From Alteribacter keqinensis (GTDB taxonomy: Bacteria; Bacillota; Bacilli; Bacillales; Salisediminibacteriaceae): a DNA stretch of 64,000 nt. The notes under the pieces are model-generated. The model ran no database searches. It had not been told where the DNA came from and saw only the letters and a list, made by a program, of their open reading frames with translations. Location: contig NZ_RHIB01000001.1 in NCBI RefSeq assembly GCF_003710255.1, forward strand, positions 1,612,001 through 1,676,000, in the 5' to 3' direction. Numbering within the stretch: position 1 is the first letter of the stretch; every line of letters starts with the position of its first letter. Shown here piece by piece: positions 32,852 through 41,296 of the stretch. Position numbers and translations under genes: made by a program.

Positions 32852-32917
32852 TTTCCCAAACATCTCTGCTGGTATATCCTACTGACGGTTCTGTGGTTCG
32901 TGCGGAGGTTTGGGAAA
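32852..32917. promoter_or_regulatory. Divergent ugd/galU control region with distant inverted repeat
   Basis: TTTCCCAAAC (32852-32861) and GTTTGGGAAA (32908-32917) form a perfect 10-bp inverted repeat with 46 bases between them, in the 178-bp gap between the divergent ugd and galU starts. It may be a pair of operator half-sites or a stem in a leader. I could not place clear promoter boxes. Confidence 0.35.
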
Positions 32918-33006
32918 ATGTGCGGATACCTATGATTGTGGGTGCCCGTTTTCACAGGGTACAACCGTCACGGGGCTGGTTTTTGAATACACCATAGTAA
33001 GGGGGA

Positions 33007-33828
33007 ATGATGATGAACGTTCGTAAAGCGATCATTCCTGCAGCAGGATACGGGACGAGGAGCCTCCCCATTACGAAAGTGTTGCCGAAAGAGATGTTTC
33101 CGATTGCAGGAAAGCCAGCGATTCACTACATTGTCGAGGAAGCGGTTGCAGCAGGTATAGAAGAGGTACTGATTATTGTTTCGAGAAATAAGAACGTGAT
33201 TTTGGATTATTTTGACCGGTCGTTGGAGTTGGAGGCATTTCTTGCGATTAATAACAAGGAGTACCTGCTTGAAAAAACGACCCTGCCTAAAGTTCATATA
33301 CAATATATACGTCAGCCGTTTGCCAGGGGACTCGGGGATGCGGTTTTATTAGGGGAGCGTTTTGCCCACGGGGAACCGTTTGCCGTATTGCTGCCGGATG
33401 ATTTTTTTGTAACCGGTGGTGGCGTAGGGGCTCTGGAGCAGCTCGTTGAGCGTTTTTATAAAACTGGGAAATCAACCGTTGCTGTTCAGAAGATGGAGAA
33501 GGCTGATCTGCATCAGTACGGTGTGATTAAACCTGGTCAGGCACAGAGCGGGGAAGCGTCTGATATAACAGATATCGTGGAGAAGCCAAAGGTTGATCCT
33601 CCCTCCGATCTCGCAGTTTGCGGGCGGTACGTGTTCACACCTGAGCTCTTTTCCTGCCTTCATTCTGTTCTTCCCGGGGCAGGCGGGGAAATCCAGCTCA
33701 CCGACGGGATCCGGAGTATGCTAAAGACCAGTCCGTGCGAGGCACTGGAAGTCAAAGGCACCCGGTTTGACCTTGGGAAAGAAGAAGAATATTACCGTCT
33801 CATCGAACACTACTTAAAAAACAGGTGA
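33007..33828 (+). CDS. galU: UTP-glucose-1-phosphate uridylyltransferase
   Basis: Cytoplasmic enzyme of about 272 residues making UDP-glucose from glucose-1-phosphate and UTP. Hallmarks are KAIIPAAGYGTRSLPITKVLPKEMFP at the N-terminus (nucleotide loop, positions about 33022-33100), GLGDAVLLGERF, VLLPDDFF with the metal-binding Asp, and VEKPKVDPPSDLAVCGRY. It is slightly shorter than B. subtilis GtaB (292). Three ATGs stand in a row at 33007-33015; GGGGGA just before them favours the second or third. It is divergent from ugd and supplies its substrate. Confidence 0.92.
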   Translation: MMMNVRKAIIPAAGYGTRSLPITKVLPKEMFPIAGKPAIHYIVEEAVAAGIEEVLIIVSRNKNVILDYFDRSLELEAFLAINNKEYLLEKTTLPKVHIQYIRQPFARGLGDAVLLGERFAHGEPFAVLLPDDFFVTGGGVGALEQLVERFYKTGKSTVAVQKMEKADLHQYGVIKPGQAQSGEASDITDIVEKPKVDPPSDLAVCGRYVFTPELFSCLHSVLPGAGGEIQLTDGIRSMLKTSPCEALEVKGTRFDLGKEEEYYRLIEHYLKNR

Positions 33829-33835
33829 AAAACCT

Positions 33836-33886
33836 CACAGAGGGTCAGACCCCGGGAAATGATTTCCCGGGGTCTGACCCTCTGTG
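33836..33886. repeat. Perfect 25-bp-arm palindrome with GGGGTCTGACCC motif (copy 2)
   Basis: CACAGAGGGTCAGACCCC followed by GGGAAAT is repeated as an exact inverted copy around a single G; one more base pairs outside the arms. It lies seven bases after the galU stop and may end galU transcription, but no T-run follows. It shares CACA.AGGGYCAGACCCC with the palindrome at 30332-30375. Confidence 0.85.
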
Positions 33887-33911
33887 ATTTTGTGAGCATC
33901 TTCATCAGAGC

Positions 33912-33941
33912 AAAAAAAAGAGCATCTCGGTGGAGACACTC
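33912..33941 (-). terminator. Intrinsic terminator of the small YjcZ-type gene
   Basis: On the minus strand GAGTGTCTC pairs with GAGATGCTC (two mismatches) around CACC, then TTTTTTTT. It lies 10 bases after the stop of the gene at 33952-34038. Confidence 0.7.
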
Positions 33942-33951
33942 GTTTCCTTTA

Positions 33952-34038
33952 TTAGCAAACGTAAGCTGAACCTACGATTACCAGCAAAATGAATAGAACA
34001 ACTAGTAGTGTGAAACCGCTACCGCCGCCGTAACCCAT
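33952..34038 (-). CDS. YjcZ-family sporulation mini-protein (28 aa)
   Basis: A 28-residue protein: MGYGGGSGFTLLVVLFILLV + IVGSAYVC. It has a Gly-rich N-terminus and one hydrophobic helix, the layout of the YjcZ family, which is abundant in Bacillus spores. GGAGGTG lies five bases upstream of the ATG. A CATATGCTT box about 55 bases upstream with an AC 17 bases before it weakly resembles a SigK promoter. A longer paralogue is at 3466-3591. Confidence 0.8.
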   Translation of the reverse strand: MGYGGGSGFTLLVVLFILLVIVGSAYVC

Positions 34039-34140
34039 TCCATTCACCTCCAGACACCTTACTCGTTTGAGATCCCTCTCTGTATAAGCATATGCCCGAG
34101 GGATGGAATTGGTCTGGACGGCTTCACTAATTTCGGGCGA

Positions 34141-34920
34141 TTACATTAAGCCAATTGTACTGTATCCCCCGTCCACATGGAGCATTTCCCCTGTGATAGC
34201 GCGGGACATGTCACTCATTAGGAAAAGAGCTGTATCGCCTACTTCTTCCTGGGTAACTGTACGTTTAAGCGGTGCTTTTTCTTCAATTTCCTTAAGGACT
34301 TCATTAAATCCGCCAATGCCTTTTGCAGCAAGAGTACGGATCGGGCCTGCTGAAATAGCGTTTACACGGATGTTTTCTTTCCCGAGGTCGTTGGCAAGGT
34401 ACTTCACGCTTGCGTCAAGAGAAGCCTTTGCTACCCCCATCACGTTGTAGTTTTTCACCACACGTTCACCACCGAGGTACGTGAGTGTCACAATGCTTCC
34501 TCCCTCTTTCATGAGCGGGCGTGCTGCCTTGGCTACAGCAGTGAGTGAGTACGCACTGATATTCTGGGCTAAAAGAAAGCCTTCACGTGTGGTGTTCAGG
34601 TACTCTCCTTCGAGCTCTTCACGTTTGGCAAAAGCGATACAGTGAGCGATCCCGTGGATGGTTCCGACTTCTTTTTCGATATCCTGGAACGTTTTTTCCA
34701 CTTCTTCGTCGTTGGTAACGTCACATGGAAGGATGACAAAATCATCACGCTCCAATGTTTCAGCGAGCTGTCGTACGTTTCGCTCAAGGCGTTCTCCTGC
34801 ATATGTAAAGATCAGTCTTGCACCTGCATTGGCAAGTGACTGGGCAATTCCCCAGGCGATGCTCCGTTTATTTGCTACTCCCATCACAACATATGTGCGG
34901 TTTGATAAATCAAGATTCAT
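34141..34920 (-). CDS. fabI: Enoyl-[acyl-carrier-protein] reductase (NADH), FabI
   Basis: Last reductive step of the fatty-acid elongation cycle, cytoplasmic, 259 residues. The atypical SDR signature of FabI is present: VVMGVANKRSIAWGIAQ at the NAD site, HCIAFAKREEL, and the catalytic pair YNVMGVAKASLDASVKYLA (Y-x6-K), followed by ISAGPIRTLAAKGI. A FapR operator lies 35 bases upstream of the start, so expression should follow malonyl-CoA. GGAGG precedes the ATG. In B. subtilis fabI (yjbW) sits near yjbQ and the cot genes, as here. Confidence 0.96.
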   Translation of the reverse strand: MNLDLSNRTYVVMGVANKRSIAWGIAQSLANAGARLIFTYAGERLERNVRQLAETLERDDFVILPCDVTNDEEVEKTFQDIEKEVGTIHGIAHCIAFAKREELEGEYLNTTREGFLLAQNISAYSLTAVAKAARPLMKEGGSIVTLTYLGGERVVKNYNVMGVAKASLDASVKYLANDLGKENIRVNAISAGPIRTLAAKGIGGFNEVLKEIEEKAPLKRTVTQEEVGDTALFLMSDMSRAITGEMLHVDGGYSTIGLM

Positions 34921-34954
34921 CGTAGAGCCTCCTCATCAAATTATATAGCTAGTA

Positions 34955-34971
34955 TTATTAGTTGGTACTAA
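34955..34971 (-). promoter_or_regulatory. FapR operator upstream of fabI
   Basis: Read on the minus strand, TTAGTACCAACTAATAA matches the 17-bp FapR consensus (TTAGTACC-N-N-N-TA.TAA). FapR is the Bacillus repressor of fatty-acid and phospholipid genes, released by malonyl-CoA. Its position just upstream of fabI is as in B. subtilis. Confidence 0.85.
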
Positions 34972-35041
34972 TCTTTGTCCATTATAGCAGAATTCACTGA
35001 ATAATACAGGCTGATCGATGAAATAAAACATTCGTACAGGT

Positions 35042-35125
35042 AAATTTCTTGTTCCTGGACTAAATCAATTGAAGAGAAGCTGAATCGTTTACCTACACCA
35101 TTAAATTGGCTGAAGAAAAGCTGAC
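35042..35125 (-). repeat. Degenerate 20-21-bp-period repeat array downstream of the zinc-ribbon gene
   Basis: AAT steps recur on the plus strand at 35043, 35063, 35083 and 35104. Within the array AAATCAATTGAAGAGAAGC and AAATTGGCTGAAGAAAAGC are copies 41 bp (two periods) apart. Read in the direction of the zinc-ribbon gene, units end in ATT as in the other arrays. Confidence 0.5.
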
Positions 35126-35150
35126 TCCTATAATCACACATTTTACTCCA

Positions 35151-35303
35151 TTACCCTTTGCTCGTCTGGATGTTTCTCTTTTCGTAGTCACAGTCCGGGC
35201 ACTCAAAAATAACATTTTGATTTGACTGAGCGGTGAGGACGCTTTGGATCGGGTAGTGGTTGCGGCAATTCGGACATTGTACCATTGGTTCTTCCATATT
35301 CAC
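35151..35303 (-). CDS. Small zinc-ribbon protein (50 aa)
   Basis: A GTG-started 50-residue protein: MNMEEPMVQCPNCRNHYPIQ, then SVLTAQSNQNVIFECPDCDY and EKRNIQTSKG. The CPNC and CPDC pairs, 21 residues apart, form a four-Cys zinc ribbon. GGAGG lies nine bases before the GTG. Such small ribbons are common in Bacillaceae and have no assigned role. It lies between fabI and yjbQ on the same strand. Confidence 0.7.
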   Translation of the reverse strand: MNMEEPMVQCPNCRNHYPIQSVLTAQSNQNVIFECPDCDYEKRNIQTSKG

Positions 35304-35357
35304 GGCAGACAGCCTCCTTTTTTACATAGGGTGCGTTTAACAGGAAAAATCATTCCA

Positions 35358-35389
35358 TAAAAAAAGAAGGCAGACCGCCTCCTTTTTTA
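35358..35389 (-). terminator. Intrinsic terminator overlapping the yjbQ stop codon
   Basis: On the minus strand GGAGGC pairs with GCCTTC (one G-T pair) around GGTCT, followed by TTTTTTT. Confidence 0.7.
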
Positions 35390-37435
35390 TCTATTCGTAA
35401 AATCCCTGCTGATGACGGTCCCTTTTGTACCACGGTCATCGACGGCAGCTTCTTTCGTAAACAGCACGATAAAGCTTACGATCTTTGTTTTTTGAATATA
35501 AACCGGCAGACGCTCAAGACGGTGGTGCCAGCTTACGGTCCCCCTGCGGGCACTCAGGATTACAAGAAGATCCGTTTCTTTAAACGTGTCATAATAATGC
35601 TCTTTTAAGTCAATCCATTCGTGGATCTGCTCCACTTGTGTAGTGATTGCAGGCTTGATGCCGGCAAAAAGGTCTCTGTATTTTTCCTTTTGATCACCAA
35701 CAACAATAACAAAGAGCGCTGCACCGATCCGGCTCGCCAGCATTTTAACCGTGCGGAATGCTTCATCGGCACCGCTCATATGATCGAAGCCTTTCGGAAC
35801 GACTGCAACTACCCTCCTCGTCACATTCAGAGGATGTGACAGCTTGGAGACGAGAACCTGCCTGTCGGTGTACTCGACCACGTCATCAATGACGCTGCCG
35901 AACATATTGCCGGCCCCGCTTTTTTGGCCGTTCCAGCCGACAATGACCGTTGAAATGCGGTTGTCCGTTACCGCATAGGAGATCCGCTTTGCAGGGTTAT
36001 TCCCTACCCTTGTGAGAGGTGTCACAGAAACATCGGCAGCTGAGGCGTACACAACTGCGTGACCGAGCATTTTTTCAGCCTGGGCGATTTTCATTTCCCT
36101 GTTTTCGCTGCCGCCCTGAACAACCGTCATCGGGTACAAAGGCTCGGTTGAGAGTGGATTTTTCAGCGTAATGGCAAGCTCAAGAAGATTATCCATCGTC
36201 TCAGGATTGGCCATCGGAATTAAAATCCGCTCAGGTACCTGCTCTTCTTTAACAGGTCCGGTATCTTCCACATAGGCAAGCTTCCGGCCGAAATGCTCGG
36301 TCAGGCTCGGCCCGGTGATACAGGTCAAAAGGATCATAATAATCACACCGTTGACAACCGCCACGTCAAACAGCCCCAGTTCGTAGCCCACAAGTGTTGC
36401 AGCCAGCGTAGCTGCCGCCTGTGGAATACTCAGGCCGTACATGACTTCCCTCTCTAGTGAACTGTAACCGTACAGCTTGGCGGAAATAAACACAGCGAGC
36501 CATTTGCCCAGATTCACAAACACCACGATAGACAGCGCAAGAATAATGGACGAAGGATACTCGAGGAGGAGCCTGAAGTCCATAAGCATTCCCACCGATA
36601 AAAGGAAAAACGGGATAAACAGGGCGTTTCCGACGAATTTTATCCGGTTCATAAGCGCTCCGTTCTCAAGGATAAGACGGTTTAGGGCAAGGCCTGCAAG
36701 GAAAGCGCCAATAATCGGTTCAACCCCTGCCAGAATTGCGAAGAAAGCACAAAGAAACATAATGCTCATCACAAACACGTAATCGAGTGACCCGCCCCCA
36801 CTCAGCTTGATGAAAAACCGTTTGCTGATGTAGGGAACACCGAAAATAATCACCGTGGAAAAAACGGCCAGGCTGACAATGAGCTGGACCCAGAACCAGA
36901 GAGTCAGTTCTCCCTGCACAGCCCCTGCCACAATGGCGAGAACAAGCATGGCAAGCGTATCTGTGAGGATCGTGCCCCCAACGGTGGTCGTCACTGCGCG
37001 GTTTTTTGCAATCCCCATCCTGCTTGCGATGGGATAAGCCAAAAGAGTGTGTGACCCCAGCAGCGAGCCTAGGAGGACAGCGGACCATATGGAATAGCCC
37101 AAAACCAATCCAAGCAAGGTTCCAAGCACAAACGGGATAAAAAAGGACAGAAGTCCGAATTCAATACTTCTTCTTCTGTACTTTTTAAACCCGTCCAAGT
37201 CAATTTCAAGTCCGGCAATAAAAATGATATATAAAAGTCCGACGGTTCCTAATATAACGATTGTTTCATTTCGCTCAAGAATCCCGAGCCCGTTCGGCCC
37301 GATGATCATACCTGCGATAAGGACACCAATAATGCCAGGTATCCGAAATCGGGTCATAATGAGCGGCGAAATGAGAAAGATAACCATAGCAATGGCAAAA
37401 ATAAATACTGGATGAGCAACGGGTTCAGTGACCAT
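35387..37435 (-). CDS. yjbQ: CPA2-family monovalent cation:proton antiporter with universal-stress domain (YjbQ)
   Basis: Membrane protein of 682 residues. Residues about 10-390 form the 12-13 helix Kef/CPA2 exchanger: FRIPGIIGVLIAGMIIGPNG in the second helix and GGTILTDTLAMLVLAIVAGA with the transport Asp of the core. The C-terminal 280 residues are cytoplasmic, with two stretches resembling universal-stress folds (ERILIPMANPETMDNLLELA, then VAVVPKGFDHMSGADEAF), in place of the RCK/TrkA domain of KefC. Such proteins exchange Na+ or K+ for H+, important in alkaline or salty habitats. An AAGGAGA site supports the start at 37435; the 11 extra residues upstream are unlikely. Confidence 0.87.
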   Translation of the reverse strand: MVTEPVAHPVFIFAIAMVIFLISPLIMTRFRIPGIIGVLIAGMIIGPNGLGILERNETIVILGTVGLLYIIFIAGLEIDLDGFKKYRRRSIEFGLLSFFIPFVLGTLLGLVLGYSIWSAVLLGSLLGSHTLLAYPIASRMGIAKNRAVTTTVGGTILTDTLAMLVLAIVAGAVQGELTLWFWVQLIVSLAVFSTVIIFGVPYISKRFFIKLSGGGSLDYVFVMSIMFLCAFFAILAGVEPIIGAFLAGLALNRLILENGALMNRIKFVGNALFIPFFLLSVGMLMDFRLLLEYPSSIILALSIVVFVNLGKWLAVFISAKLYGYSSLEREVMYGLSIPQAAATLAATLVGYELGLFDVAVVNGVIIMILLTCITGPSLTEHFGRKLAYVEDTGPVKEEQVPERILIPMANPETMDNLLELAITLKNPLSTEPLYPMTVVQGGSENREMKIAQAEKMLGHAVVYASAADVSVTPLTRVGNNPAKRISYAVTDNRISTVIVGWNGQKSGAGNMFGSVIDDVVEYTDRQVLVSKLSHPLNVTRRVVAVVPKGFDHMSGADEAFRTVKMLASRIGAALFVIVVGDQKEKYRDLFAGIKPAITTQVEQIHEWIDLKEHYYDTFKETDLLVILSARRGTVSWHHRLERLPVYIQKTKIVSFIVLFTKEAAVDDRGTKGTVISRDFTNR

Positions 37436-37625
37436 CTCATTCTCCTTTTTATGTAACGATACTTCCACGGCAGTTCATGCATGACTATACAAGTACCGTG
37501 GTGTAAAAAACGTTTCAATCGTAGCTAAAGGGTGCCCGTTTGTCAATTCCTACTTTCACATTCGTACTTGAAATCATTCCATGATAGGATAAAAAAAAGC
37601 AGACCTATGTAAGGAGGCAGCCCTC

Positions 37626-38366
37626 TTGTTTGATATTATCGGTGATGTACACGGTTGTTATGATGAAATGATCGCTTTACTTAAAAAAGCAGGCTATCAG
37701 GTTGATGGTGACGAACGTGTTTCCCACCCTGAAGGACGCACCCTTGTGTTCCTTGGGGATCTTACCGACCGCGGGCCCGATTCGGTTGGAGTGCTCCGAT
37801 TTGCCATTAAAAACTGGAAGGGAGACCGGATTCTTTATTGTCCCGGAAACCATTGTGATAAATTATACCGCTACTTTTTAGGAAGAAATGTTCAGAAAAA
37901 ACACGGGCTGGAGACTACCGTTGCCGAATTGGAAGAGCTTAAGACTAAAGACTATACATTTATTTCTGAAGGGTTTAATCGGATGGTGGAAGGATCTCCT
38001 CTTTATCTGATCCTGGATAACAGGAAGCTCGTGGTCGCACATGCAGGTATACGTGGGGATTTCATCGGAAAAACAAGCAAGAAAGTAAAGACGTTTGTGC
38101 TATACGGGGACATCACCGGGGGCACCCACCCGGATGGACGCCCGGTTCGCCGTGACTGGGCAAAGGAATATACCCATGACACATACGTGGTTTACGGACA
38201 CACGCCGGTCCGGGAGCCGCGGTTTTTAAATCATACGGTGAACATTGACACAGGGTGTGTGTTCGGCAACCGCCTCACGATTTTCCGATGGCCGGAAAAG
38301 GAGCTTGTAAGCGTACCGTCCGGGCAGCCTTACGTGGAGGAGAAATTCCGTCCGATCGGGGAGTGA
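37626..38366 (+). CDS. prpE: Symmetrical bis(5'-nucleosyl)-tetraphosphatase, PrpE
   Basis: PPP-family phosphatase of 246 residues. The three metal-site motifs are intact: [23 protein letters not shown] and CPGNHCDK, with the later VAHAGI and VYGHTP His motifs. PrpE of B. subtilis cleaves diadenosine tetraphosphate, has protein-tyrosine phosphatase activity and affects spore germination. The start is a TTG with GGAGG eight bases before it. It is transcribed alone, divergent from yjbQ, and its 3' flank carries the repeat array at 38396-38502. Confidence 0.92.
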   Translation: MFDIIGDVHGCYDEMIALLKKAGYQVDGDERVSHPEGRTLVFLGDLTDRGPDSVGVLRFAIKNWKGDRILYCPGNHCDKLYRYFLGRNVQKKHGLETTVAELEELKTKDYTFISEGFNRMVEGSPLYLILDNRKLVVAHAGIRGDFIGKTSKKVKTFVLYGDITGGTHPDGRPVRRDWAKEYTHDTYVVYGHTPVREPRFLNHTVNIDTGCVFGNRLTIFRWPEKELVSVPSGQPYVEEKFRPIGE

Positions 38367-38395
38367 TCGATGGCATTTCTGGATTTAAGGTTGCA

Positions 38396-38502
38396 TTTTC
38401 AAGAGGGGGGAATTAAATGGTCTTATGAGCGAATTAATCATCCCTAGGGATGATTATAATTTGACTTTAGGGGTGAATGAATCACTTTTAAGGGAGAATG
38501 AA
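38396..38502 (+). repeat. Degenerate 21-22-bp repeat array with perfect palindrome, downstream of prpE
   Basis: Five units of 21, 21, 22, 22 and 21 bp end in GAATTAA, GAATTAA, GATTATAA, GAATGAA and GAATGAA at 38416, 38437, 38459, 38481 and 38502. The last two share ACTTTWARGGG and GAATGAAT. The third unit lies in a perfect 22-bp palindrome (38435-38456) centred on CCCTAGGG. Confidence 0.6.
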
Positions 38503-38504
38503 TA

Positions 38505-38540
38505 GAAAAAGACCCTCTCCATCACGGTGAGAGTCTTCTT
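38505..38540 (-). terminator. Intrinsic terminator of yjbO
   Basis: On the minus strand GACTCTC pairs with GAGAGGGTC (bulged) around ACCGTGATG, followed by TTTTTC. It overlaps the stop codon of yjbO. Confidence 0.65.
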
Positions 38541-39424
38541 TTATTCCAGGCATCTGTCAAATCTTCCGGCATCACCGCCTCGTATTCATGCTTTTCTCCT
38601 GTAAAAGGATGAACAAACATCAACGCTGCCGAATGAAGCGCCTGACGGGGGATAAAGTCGTCACTTCCGCCATACAGGGTGTCTCCCAGCAAAGAATGAC
38701 CGATGTAGGAAAAATGGACCCGGATCTGGTGGGTCCTCCCCGTTTCAAGCCTGACCCGCACGAGTGTTGCATCGTCCAAAAGCTTCACAACGGTGTAGTG
38801 AGTAACCCCATGCTGACCATCTTCTCTCACTTCACGTTCAATAATACTTCCGTCTCTCCGTCCTATAGAGGCGTCAATCGTTCCCTCAGTTTCCTCCAGA
38901 TGACCTTCCACGAGCGCCACATATTCTCTTTTAATCCCAGCTTTTATAAACTGATCATGGGCGTAGCGGTGCTTCGCAATGACCATGAGTCCTGACGTAT
39001 CCCGATCGAGGCGGGTTACGGCGTGAAACGTGAAAGGAATGTTCCGCTCAAGATAGTAATGAATCACGCCATGAGCAAGAGACCGTCCCGGGTCATTTGA
39101 AGAAGGTACTGTTGGAAGTCCGGCGGGCTTGTTTACCACAAGCATGTGATCGTCTTCAGCGATAACATCCAGCTCCATCGGCAATGGGGTGAGCGCTTCA
39201 CTCACCTTTTCCGGTGGAAAAAGAACCGTCACTATATCACCTGAACGTAAACGTTCCCGTACCCCTTTTTCAACCCCGTTAACGAGAAGCGCACCGCCAC
39301 CATGCTTCACTTCAGCCAGTGTTTTTCTGGACATGCTCTTTTCTTTTCGCAGAAACGTACGAAGGAGATCTCCGTCACAATGCAAAGAGACCTCCCACGT
39401 TACGTATAAACGGTTGTTATTCAT
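38522..39424 (-). CDS. yjbO: RluA-family 23S rRNA-type pseudouridine synthase (YjbO)
   Basis: Cytoplasmic enzyme of 300 residues. The N-terminal S4-like region (about 15-75) is followed by the catalytic domain with [19 protein letters not shown] (catalytic Asp), [13 protein letters not shown], then [20 protein letters not shown] and GDTLYGG. The family isomerises uridines in large-subunit rRNA; the site is not predictable. I start it at the ATG at 39424, with AGGAG ten bases upstream; the longer frame overlaps far into nadK. It overlaps the nadK stop by eight bases, as part of the relQ-nadK-yjbO operon. Confidence 0.92.
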   Translation of the reverse strand: MNNNRLYVTWEVSLHCDGDLLRTFLRKEKSMSRKTLAEVKHGGGALLVNGVEKGVRERLRSGDIVTVLFPPEKVSEALTPLPMELDVIAEDDHMLVVNKPAGLPTVPSSNDPGRSLAHGVIHYYLERNIPFTFHAVTRLDRDTSGLMVIAKHRYAHDQFIKAGIKREYVALVEGHLEETEGTIDASIGRRDGSIIEREVREDGQHGVTHYTVVKLLDDATLVRVRLETGRTHQIRVHFSYIGHSLLGDTLYGGSDDFIPRQALHSAALMFVHPFTGEKHEYEAVMPEDLTDAWNKRRLSP

Positions 39425-40211
39425 TAATAAACGACTCCTTGACTCTTTTCCAGAACGGAAACGGCCTGAAGCGGGCAAAGCGCACTTTCTGCTCTGCCAC
39501 CCGGCATTGAATCGACTTCACATCCTGCTGCAAAAGCGTCAGGTGATCGATGGTTACCTGAAAATCCACATCGTTTTTCGGCTTTAACAGACATGTATGA
39601 TGCTGGGGCAGAACGAGCGGGGACCCGATCGTACGATACACCCGGTTATTGATCGATGCCATCTCGGCAAGCTGAATCGATGCCAAGGACGGGTGCAGGA
39701 TCGCACCGCCCAGAGCTTTGTTGTAAGCCGTACTTCCAGAAGGGGTGCTCAGGCACAAACCGTCGCCCCGGAAGGTTTCGAACAGCTCTCCCTTAATTTC
39801 AATATCCATCACGAGAGAGCCCTCTGTACTTTTCACAGAACATTCGTTCAGCGCCAAAAAACGCTCGGATTTCCGCTCACCGTTATGGCGGACAATCACT
39901 TCAAGGAGAGGATATTCCACGATCTTGAACGGGGTTTTCGCAATATGAATCACGAGCTTTTCCACCTCATCGGGCTGCCAATCCGCATAAAAGCCCAGGT
40001 GTCCCGTATGCACCCCGACAAATGCTGTGTCTTCCAGGCGGTGGGCATATTTATGAAACGCCTCAAGAAGCGTCCCGTCTCCCCCTACACTGATTACAAC
40101 ATCAGGATGTTCACGATCGTAGGTAAGAGCAAATTCATGCAGATACGTTTTCACTTTCTGGGCGATTGCATTTGACGTTTTGTCGCCCCTTGACGTGACC
40201 ATAAATTTCAT
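39417..40211 (-). CDS. nadK: NAD kinase
   Basis: Cytoplasmic enzyme of 264 residues making NADP+ from NAD+ and [20 protein letters not shown] carries the GGDGT catalytic loop with its Asp, LNECSVKS has the NE/D motif, and [20 protein letters not shown] is the conserved NAD-binding loop. Length equals that of B. subtilis NadK (YjbN). AAAGG lies upstream of the ATG. It sits between relQ and yjbO in the same order as in B. subtilis. Confidence 0.96.
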   Translation of the reverse strand: MKFMVTSRGDKTSNAIAQKVKTYLHEFALTYDREHPDVVISVGGDGTLLEAFHKYAHRLEDTAFVGVHTGHLGFYADWQPDEVEKLVIHIAKTPFKIVEYPLLEVIVRHNGERKSERFLALNECSVKSTEGSLVMDIEIKGELFETFRGDGLCLSTPSGSTAYNKALGGAILHPSLASIQLAEMASINNRVYRTIGSPLVLPQHHTCLLKPKNDVDFQVTIDHLTLLQQDVKSIQCRVAEQKVRFARFRPFPFWKRVKESFINE

Positions 40212-40225
40212 CAGCCATTATCCTT

Positions 40226-40867
40226 TCATTTCGAGTTCGGTTTATGGATAAAGTCTGCCGTTGATGAAATAATCTTCTGTGCTTCCCTTACTTCGCCCCG
40301 GATCTGTGACATCTCTTCATCAAGTCGGAAGGCCGCTTCTGATGCCCGGTGCAGACGCTCCTCAAGGTCACGGGGAATCTGACCAGAGTATTTGTACTGG
40401 AGGGAGTGTTCAATGGTAGCCCAGAAATTCATGGCAAGGGTCCTGATCTGAAGTTCCACCAGGACCGGTTTCTCTCCGTCAATGGTCTGCACCGGATACT
40501 CAAGGACCATGTGATACGAGCGGTACCCGCTTTCTTTTTTGTGCTTCACGTAATCAATTTCCTCAACAATTTTAAAATCATTACGGATTTTGATCAGCTC
40601 AACAACGGTGTCGATATCCCCTACGAATTGGCACATAATCCGTATGCCCGCAAGATCCTGCATGTTCCCTTCCAGTTCATTTAAAGGAATCTGTTTTCGC
40701 TTGGCTTTTTGCAGAATACTTGAAACCGGCTTCACTCGGCCGGTTACGAATTCAATGGGCGTATGGCGGGGAGAATGGGCATATTGCTCCCGCACGCCTT
40801 TAAACTTTACTTTCAATTCATCAACTGCCTGCTTATATGGAGCAAGCATTACGTCCCACTCTTTCAA
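40226..40867 (-). CDS. relQ: Small alarmone synthetase RelQ (SasB)
   Basis: GTP pyrophosphokinase of about 213 residues making pppGpp/ppGpp by transfer from ATP to GTP or GDP. It lacks the hydrolase and TGS domains of long RelA/SpoT proteins. HTPIEFVTGRVKPVSSI, DLAGIRIMCQFVGDIDTV (metal-binding Asp), KKESGYRSYHMVLEYP and VELQIRTLAMNFWATIEHSL match the RelQ/YjbM synthetase; a helical C-terminus supports the tetramer. The TTG at 40867 aligns with the B. subtilis start and has GGTGG eight bases upstream; a GTG at 40879 is possible. First gene of relQ-nadK-yjbO. Confidence 0.94.
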   Translation of the reverse strand: MKEWDVMLAPYKQAVDELKVKFKGVREQYAHSPRHTPIEFVTGRVKPVSSILQKAKRKQIPLNELEGNMQDLAGIRIMCQFVGDIDTVVELIKIRNDFKIVEEIDYVKHKKESGYRSYHMVLEYPVQTIDGEKPVLVELQIRTLAMNFWATIEHSLQYKYSGQIPRDLEERLHRASEAAFRLDEEMSQIRGEVREAQKIISSTADFIHKPNSK

Positions 40868-40894
40868 TCCAATCACCACCGCGGTTGGTTAGCA

Positions 40895-41296
40895 TTACGA
40901 CTCGTTTCGATTAAACGCCTTTTCCACGGCTTTCATCATCTCGTCGCCGTAGTTCGTATTGCCTTCGATATTATCGACAAGGTAATCAATTTCGGTCCAG
41001 AAGCCGGTAAGCTCAAGCTGAACCGCTTCTTTGTTTTGTGCCATCAGTTCAAGGACGACGGGGAGGTCATCTCTGACGCTCTGAAGTGCTTCCCAGGACC
41101 CGGCCGGAAAGCGGATGTATGTAAAAGAACTGTCGTCTTCGATTATGTAAATAAACGTCTTCGCATCACTGTCGGCAAGCATCTGGCCGCTCGCCTGAAA
41201 CGTATGGAGGGCACTGGCGTCCAAATCCGTTTCTACTCTCACTGTGAGCTTGTCGTCTGTACGTTCAAGCTCTGAAATTGTCCATGAATTATTCAT
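40895..41296 (-). CDS. yjbL: UPF0738-family protein (YjbL)
   Basis: Cytoplasmic acidic protein of 133 residues, alpha/beta in appearance, with TFIYIIEDDSSFTYIRFPAG, SWEALQSVRDDLPVVLEL and LELTGFWTEIDYLVDNIEGN, features I associate with UPF0738/YjbL. No function is known. GGAGG lies eight bases upstream of the ATG. It is divergent from yjbK and just upstream of relQ, as in B. subtilis. Confidence 0.85.
   Translation of the reverse strand: MNNSWTISELERTDDKLTVRVETDLDASALHTFQASGQMLADSDAKTFIYIIEDDSSFTYIRFPAGSWEALQSVRDDLPVVLELMAQNKEAVQLELTGFWTEIDYLVDNIEGNTNYGDEMMKAVEKAFNRNES

Noticed and set aside
39597-40175. 192-codon plus-strand frame
   Set aside because: It is antisense to nadK, whose motifs are intact, and has no supported start.
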